Below the pieces are notes generated by a model that did not search any database, had not been told where the DNA came from, and worked only from the letters and a program-made list of their open reading frames with translations. From JANMAT01 sp031359995 (lineage in GTDB: Bacteria > Actinomycetota > Acidimicrobiia > Acidimicrobiales > Ilumatobacteraceae): a stretch of DNA of 6,632 bases. Both the position numbers and the translations under genes were made by a program. The stretch covers positions 1-6,632 of the forward strand of contig JANMAT010000014.1 in the NCBI GenBank assembly GCA_031359995.1, read 5' to 3'. Positions 3,755-6,632 of this stretch are shown in pieces (the first letter of the stretch is position 1; each line of letters begins with the position of its first letter).

Positions 3755-6532
3755 CTACGCCCCGATGCGGGCGACGACGTCGAAGATGTAGTCCTGGTTG
3801 CCGGCGTGGTTGTACACGCTGAACGTGTTGGCGGGCGACAGCGCGACGACGGCCAGGTTGGGGATGTCTTCGTTGGGCAGCACGTTCAGGTTCGACGCGT
3901 TGGGCCGGTCGGCGTTGGCCGGGTAGGCCGTGAGGAACGTCGAGTTGGTACCGGCGGTGGCGGTGAAGTTGGCGATGAAGCCGGCGTTCTTGCCCGCCTC
4001 CATGTCGGCCAGGCCGGCCGCCGTACCCTGCGCACCGGCGTCCCACGTGTGGGCGCTGCCACCGGGCAGGGCGCCGACGGAGGTGGGCGTGTAGACGATG
4101 CGGGTCGGGTTCGTCGGGATGATGCGCCCGGCGTTGCTGCCCTTCAGTCCGCCCGCCTTGAACAGACCGACGAGGTCGGCGATGAGGTTGACCGAGCCCG
4201 CGTGGTTGTACAGGTTGACGTTGCCGTCGGGGCCGATCTTCACCATCACGAGGTTCGGGCGGGTCTGGTTGGCCACGAGGTTCAGGTTCGACGCCAGCGG
4301 CGGCCCGGCCAGTTCGCTCGGGTAGGCGGTGACGAACGTGGAGAGGAACGTGTCGGTACCGGTCACGTTGAGCACGGCGGCGGTGTAGCCGTCGTTCGGG
4401 TCGGCCACGTGCAGGCTGATGGCGCTGCCGCCCCCGACCGGGGCGCCGTAGCCGCCGGTGCCGTCACGGGTGTCGAGCAGGCGCTGCGGGGTGATGGGCT
4501 CGAGGCGGCTGCCGCGGGCCGTGGACGACGGGCTGGTGATCCAGCCGGTCACGTCGAAGATCACGTCGGCCGAACCGGCGTTGGTGAAGATGCTCACCTG
4601 GCCGGCGTCACCGACGCGGGCGACCACCAGGTTCGGCACGGTCTGGCCCCGCACGAAGTTCAGGTTCGACGCCAGCGGCGGCGTGTTGTCGACGTCGTCG
4701 TAGGGGTAGACCGTGAGGTACGCCGCCGCGGTGGCGTTGGTGACGGTGACGTTCATGACGACGGCGTCGACGCCGTTGTCGGGCACGCCGCCCACGCCGG
4801 TGACCTTGATCTGGCGGCGCTCGCCGGCGGGCAGTGCGCCGGGGCCGGACTGGCCGGTGCCGTCACGGGTGTCGAAGATCCGGTAGGGGGAGACGGGCAC
4901 GAACTCACCGTCGATGCCCCACGAGTAGTCGGTGATGCCGTTGGGTGTGGCCGTCGTGGTGATGAAGGTCCGCTGGTCCTGGCCGGCGGTGAACGTGTCG
5001 CGGAAGGCGACGCCGGCGGTGAACGAGCCGCCGGCCTGCGGGGCGGCCACGACGGCGACGCTGCACGACTTGCCCGGGTCGAGCACGACGCTCTTGCAGG
5101 TGTTGGCGAGCAGACCGAAGTGGAGCTGCTGGGGGCCTACGAGGCGGGCGCTCACGCTGGTGGGGGCGCCGCCCTGGTTGGTGTAGGTGATGGAGGTGGC
5201 CGTCGACTGGTCACCGACGATGGTGCCGGGCAGGGCGATCTCGCGGGGCGTGATGTTGTGGCTGGCCACAGCGCCCTGGGGGGCCTGGATGATCTGGCCG
5301 AGCACGAATCGGTCGGAGCCGCAGCTGATCTTGAAGCGGGCCACCAGGGTGGGCGGGGCGAACTCGATGATCGTGAGGACGCCGCTCAGGCCGTCGCACG
5401 AGGTGCCGTTGGCGGCCAGCGCCATGGCCGGGTCGGTACCGGCGCTCACGTTGAAGACCTGGCCGGCGGCCAGGCCGGTGGTGCCGCTGACGCCGAGGCT
5501 GACGAGGCCCGTGGTGCTGAAGCCGGTGGACGACAAGGCAACGGTCTGGGTGAACTGCTTCTTCACGCCGTTGGCGACCGGGTTGCCGGCTTCGCCGTCG
5601 AGCTCGATGCGGGCCTTGCCCACGCCGGTGCCCTGCACGATGAGCGGGATGACCTGTCCGGTGGCCGCGGCCTGCAGGCCGGGCTTGTCCTCACCGGTGA
5701 AGTCGCTCTTCACGACCAGGCTGGCGATCGACTGGGCGGCCACGCCGGGCGCCGCGGTCACGGTGAAGGTGCAAGGGCCATCGATCGCGACAGTGGGGCA
5801 CTGAGAGGGGCTGACGGTGAAGTCGCTGGCGCCAAAGCCGACGACGCTGGCCTTGATCGCCATGGCCGGATGGCCGGCGCCGCTCTTGTTCCTCACGGTC
5901 ACCGTGCTCGATGTGGAGCCGCCGTCGGCCGACACGCTGCCGAAGTCGAGGCGGTCGGCGTCGGCCCGATGGGCGGCGTACAGGTCCGACGGGGCGTTGT
6001 AGGCGATGGAGCCCACGGTGGTGACCCCGCAGTGGTGCTCGAACCGGAAGGCGATGCCGTCGATGAGGCCCGTGGCGCCACCCCCGACGCGGTGGAGCCA
6101 GTCGACCACGAACTGGCCGGCCTCGGTCTCGCAGCCGTCGAAGCGGATGCCGGGCACGTTGGTCTTGGAGCCGACGGCGCCGGTGTAGACCTGACCCTGC
6201 ACGAGCGGCTGGCCCTGGGGTGCAGAGACCACCACGTTGGAGTCGGCACCGAGGATCTTGTAGCCGATGAGGGCCCAGTGGATGTCGTTCAGGTTCGGCG
6301 TCACCTGCGGCGCCACGAGGTCGTTCCACGCGTCACGCGGCAGGGTGGGCAGCTCGAAGGTGCCCTCGTCGGTCGAGAAGTGGCCGCGGCCCTCGATGTA
6401 GATCTCGCCCCGCGACACGTTGACGGCGGAGGCCGGCTTGGCCACCACGGCCGCCGTGGCCATCGTGGGGACGACCAGCGTCAGCGCCATGAGTGCGCGC
6501 CGCTTGAGACCTCGTCCTGCTCGACCGTGCAT
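3755..6532 (-). CDS. Large secreted multidomain protein: duplicated Ig-like module plus three SNLN repeats
   Basis: A 925-residue exported protein of unknown function. Residues 1-36 are a signal peptide: basic n-region RGLKRR, hydrophobic core ALMALTLVVPTMATAAVV, probable cleavage after ASA. Residues 43-185 form a beta-rich domain with Cys134 and Cys168 (FDGC...AFRFEHHCG...GSIAYNAPSD). Residues 190-302 are an Ig-like, choice-of-anchor-D-type domain with Cys245/Cys254. Residues 305-420 and 426-530 repeat this pair, with Cys379/Cys404 and Cys479/Cys490. Residues 546-922 are three repeats with the core P.aSNLN...pNlv.v...g.v..yn.aGs.d.i.Dv, widespread in actinobacterial exoproteins. There is no transmembrane segment after the signal peptide, no LPXTG and no catalytic motif I recognise, so a released or loosely attached structural, adhesive or binding protein is most likely. 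The start ATG (6530-6532) has AAGGGG six bases upstream. It appears monocistronic, ended by the hairpin at 3710-3740. Confidence 0.88.
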   Translation of the reverse strand: MHGRAGRGLKRRALMALTLVVPTMATAAVVAKPASAVNVSRGEIYIEGRGHFSTDEGTFELPTLPRDAWNDLVAPQVTPNLNDIHWALIGYKILGADSNVVVSAPQGQPLVQGQVYTGAVGSKTNVPGIRFDGCETEAGQFVVDWLHRVGGGATGLIDGIAFRFEHHCGVTTVGSIAYNAPSDLYAAHRADADRLDFGSVSADGGSTSSTVTVRNKSGAGHPAMAIKASVVGFGASDFTVSPSQCPTVAIDGPCTFTVTAAPGVAAQSIASLVVKSDFTGEDKPGLQAAATGQVIPLIVQGTGVGKARIELDGEAGNPVANGVKKQFTQTVALSSTGFSTTGLVSLGVSGTTGLAAGQVFNVSAGTDPAMALAANGTSCDGLSGVLTIIEFAPPTLVARFKISCGSDRFVLGQIIQAPQGAVASHNITPREIALPGTIVGDQSTATSITYTNQGGAPTSVSARLVGPQQLHFGLLANTCKSVVLDPGKSCSVAVVAAPQAGGSFTAGVAFRDTFTAGQDQRTFITTTATPNGITDYSWGIDGEFVPVSPYRIFDTRDGTGQSGPGALPAGERRQIKVTGVGGVPDNGVDAVVMNVTVTNATAAAYLTVYPYDDVDNTPPLASNLNFVRGQTVPNLVVARVGDAGQVSIFTNAGSADVIFDVTGWITSPSSTARGSRLEPITPQRLLDTRDGTGGYGAPVGGGSAISLHVADPNDGYTAAVLNVTGTDTFLSTFVTAYPSELAGPPLASNLNLVANQTRPNLVMVKIGPDGNVNLYNHAGSVNLIADLVGLFKAGGLKGSNAGRIIPTNPTRIVYTPTSVGALPGGSAHTWDAGAQGTAAGLADMEAGKNAGFIANFTATAGTNSTFLTAYPANADRPNASNLNVLPNEDIPNLAVVALSPANTFSVYNHAGNQDYIFDVVARIGA
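3767..4126 (-). repeat. SNLN repeat 3 (residues 803-922), degenerate start
   Basis: The C-terminal copy has RPNASNLNVLPNEDIPNLAV and FSVYNHAGNQDYIFDVV, matching the other copies, and ends the protein. The DTRDGTG that opens repeats 1 and 2 is replaced by VYTPTSVG, and the AVVMNVT-like strand reads GFIANFTAT. Confidence 0.75.
4163..4495 (-). repeat. SNLN repeat 2 (residues 680-790)
   Basis: Begins RLLDTRDGTG, continues with AAVLNVTGTD, TFVTAYP, PPLASNLNLVANQTRPNLVMVKIG and VNLYNHAGSVNLIADLVG. Two 23-base stretches are identical to repeat 1 at the DNA level (4454-4476 with 4853-4875, and 4281-4303 with 4659-4681). Confidence 0.8.
4538..4897 (-). repeat. SNLN repeat 1 (residues 546-665)
   Basis: Begins RIFDTRDGTG, then VTGVGGVPDNGVDAVVMNVT, AAYLTVYP, PPLASNLNFVRGQTVPNLVV and VSIFTNAGSADVIFDVTGW. 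This is the copy closest to the repeat consensus I know from actinobacterial secreted proteins. Confidence 0.8.
4943..5620 (-). repeat. Second copy of the two-domain module (residues 305-530)
   Basis: Diverged protein-level repeat of residues 43-302. It keeps the order LxxGQV(Y/F), a Cys-Gly-x-strand, a second Cys-Gly followed by G-x-I and an AP, then an Ig-like domain with TSITYTNQGGAPTSVSARLVG, a Cys (479), PGKSCSV and VVAAP. The first copy has STVTVRNKSGAGHPAMAIKA, Cys245, GPCTFTV and TAAP at matching places. Confidence 0.6.
5627..6406 (-). repeat. First copy of the two-domain module (residues 43-302)
   Basis: A beta-rich domain holding one Cys pair (134, 168), followed by an Ig-like choice-of-anchor-D-type domain holding another (245, 254). 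Compared with the second copy it has a longer N-terminal part (about residues 43-105), which contains the only sequence in the protein not clearly repeated. Confidence 0.6.
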
Positions 6533-6632
6533 GTGGTGCCCCTTCGTCCTGCCGCCCGCGGCGTGTGCGCGCCCCGCTGGCGCGATCCCTGTCAGGAACG
6601 GACTGTATGGCCAGCTCCTGAACTTCTGCGCA
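6533..6632 (-). promoter_or_regulatory. Leader of the secreted-protein gene with ribosome binding site
   Basis: On the minus strand AAGGGG (6544-6539) lies six bases before the ATG and is a good ribosome binding site. TACAGT (6607-6602) fits the TAnnnT pattern of a -10 box, which would give a leader of about 60 bases, but no convincing -35 lies within the window. No gene is visible here on either strand. Confidence 0.4.

Noticed and set aside
5187..5804. 205-codon open frame on the plus strand within the secreted-protein region
   Set aside because: Antisense shadow of the 925-residue gene, with no ribosome binding site and no recognisable domain.

Overview
The window is high-GC DNA whose coding regions strongly prefer G or C at third codon positions. 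The large secreted protein at the right end carries DTRDGTG / SNLN repeats of a kind common in Actinomycetota exoproteins. I infer an actinobacterium, possibly of the Acidimicrobiia, but no rRNA or other marker gene is present to settle this.

Layout, left to right. (1) 23-663, plus strand: a TlpA/thioredoxin-like lipoprotein. Its signal peptide and its WCPHC redox domain lie in different frames, so the gene is frameshifted as given. (2) 664-752: a short intergenic stretch with a weak promoter. It leads into a 21-bp near-perfect palindrome (747-767) lying across the start codon of the next gene. (3) 753-1847, plus strand: the oxygenase (alpha) component of a Rieske non-heme iron oxygenase. (4) 1848-1885: the gap between convergent genes, holding a CCCGAG hexanucleotide repeat that reads as a G-quadruplex motif on the minus strand. 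(5) 1886-2593, minus strand: a TetR-family regulator. (6) 2628-3686, minus strand: an APH/choline-kinase-like phosphotransferase, 34 bp upstream of the regulator and probably in one transcript with it. (7) 3710-3740: a strong GC-rich hairpin. (8) 3755-6532, minus strand: a 925-residue secreted multidomain protein. (9) 6533-6632: its leader. There are no RNA genes, mobile elements or CRISPR arrays, and no gene-free stretch longer than 300 bases.

How the parts may work together: the Rieske oxygenase and the convergent kinase-TetR pair look like a small regulated catabolic or modification unit. The TetR protein is a good candidate to bind the palindrome over the oxygenase start and respond to a substrate or product. 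The kinase could phosphorylate or bind a related small molecule. This is inference from proximity and motifs; no substrate can be read from the sequence, and no ferredoxin or reductase partner for the oxygenase is in the window. The secreted protein seems to be a separate unit, set apart by the hairpin. It consists of a duplicated two-domain module followed by three SNLN repeats and has no cell-wall anchor.
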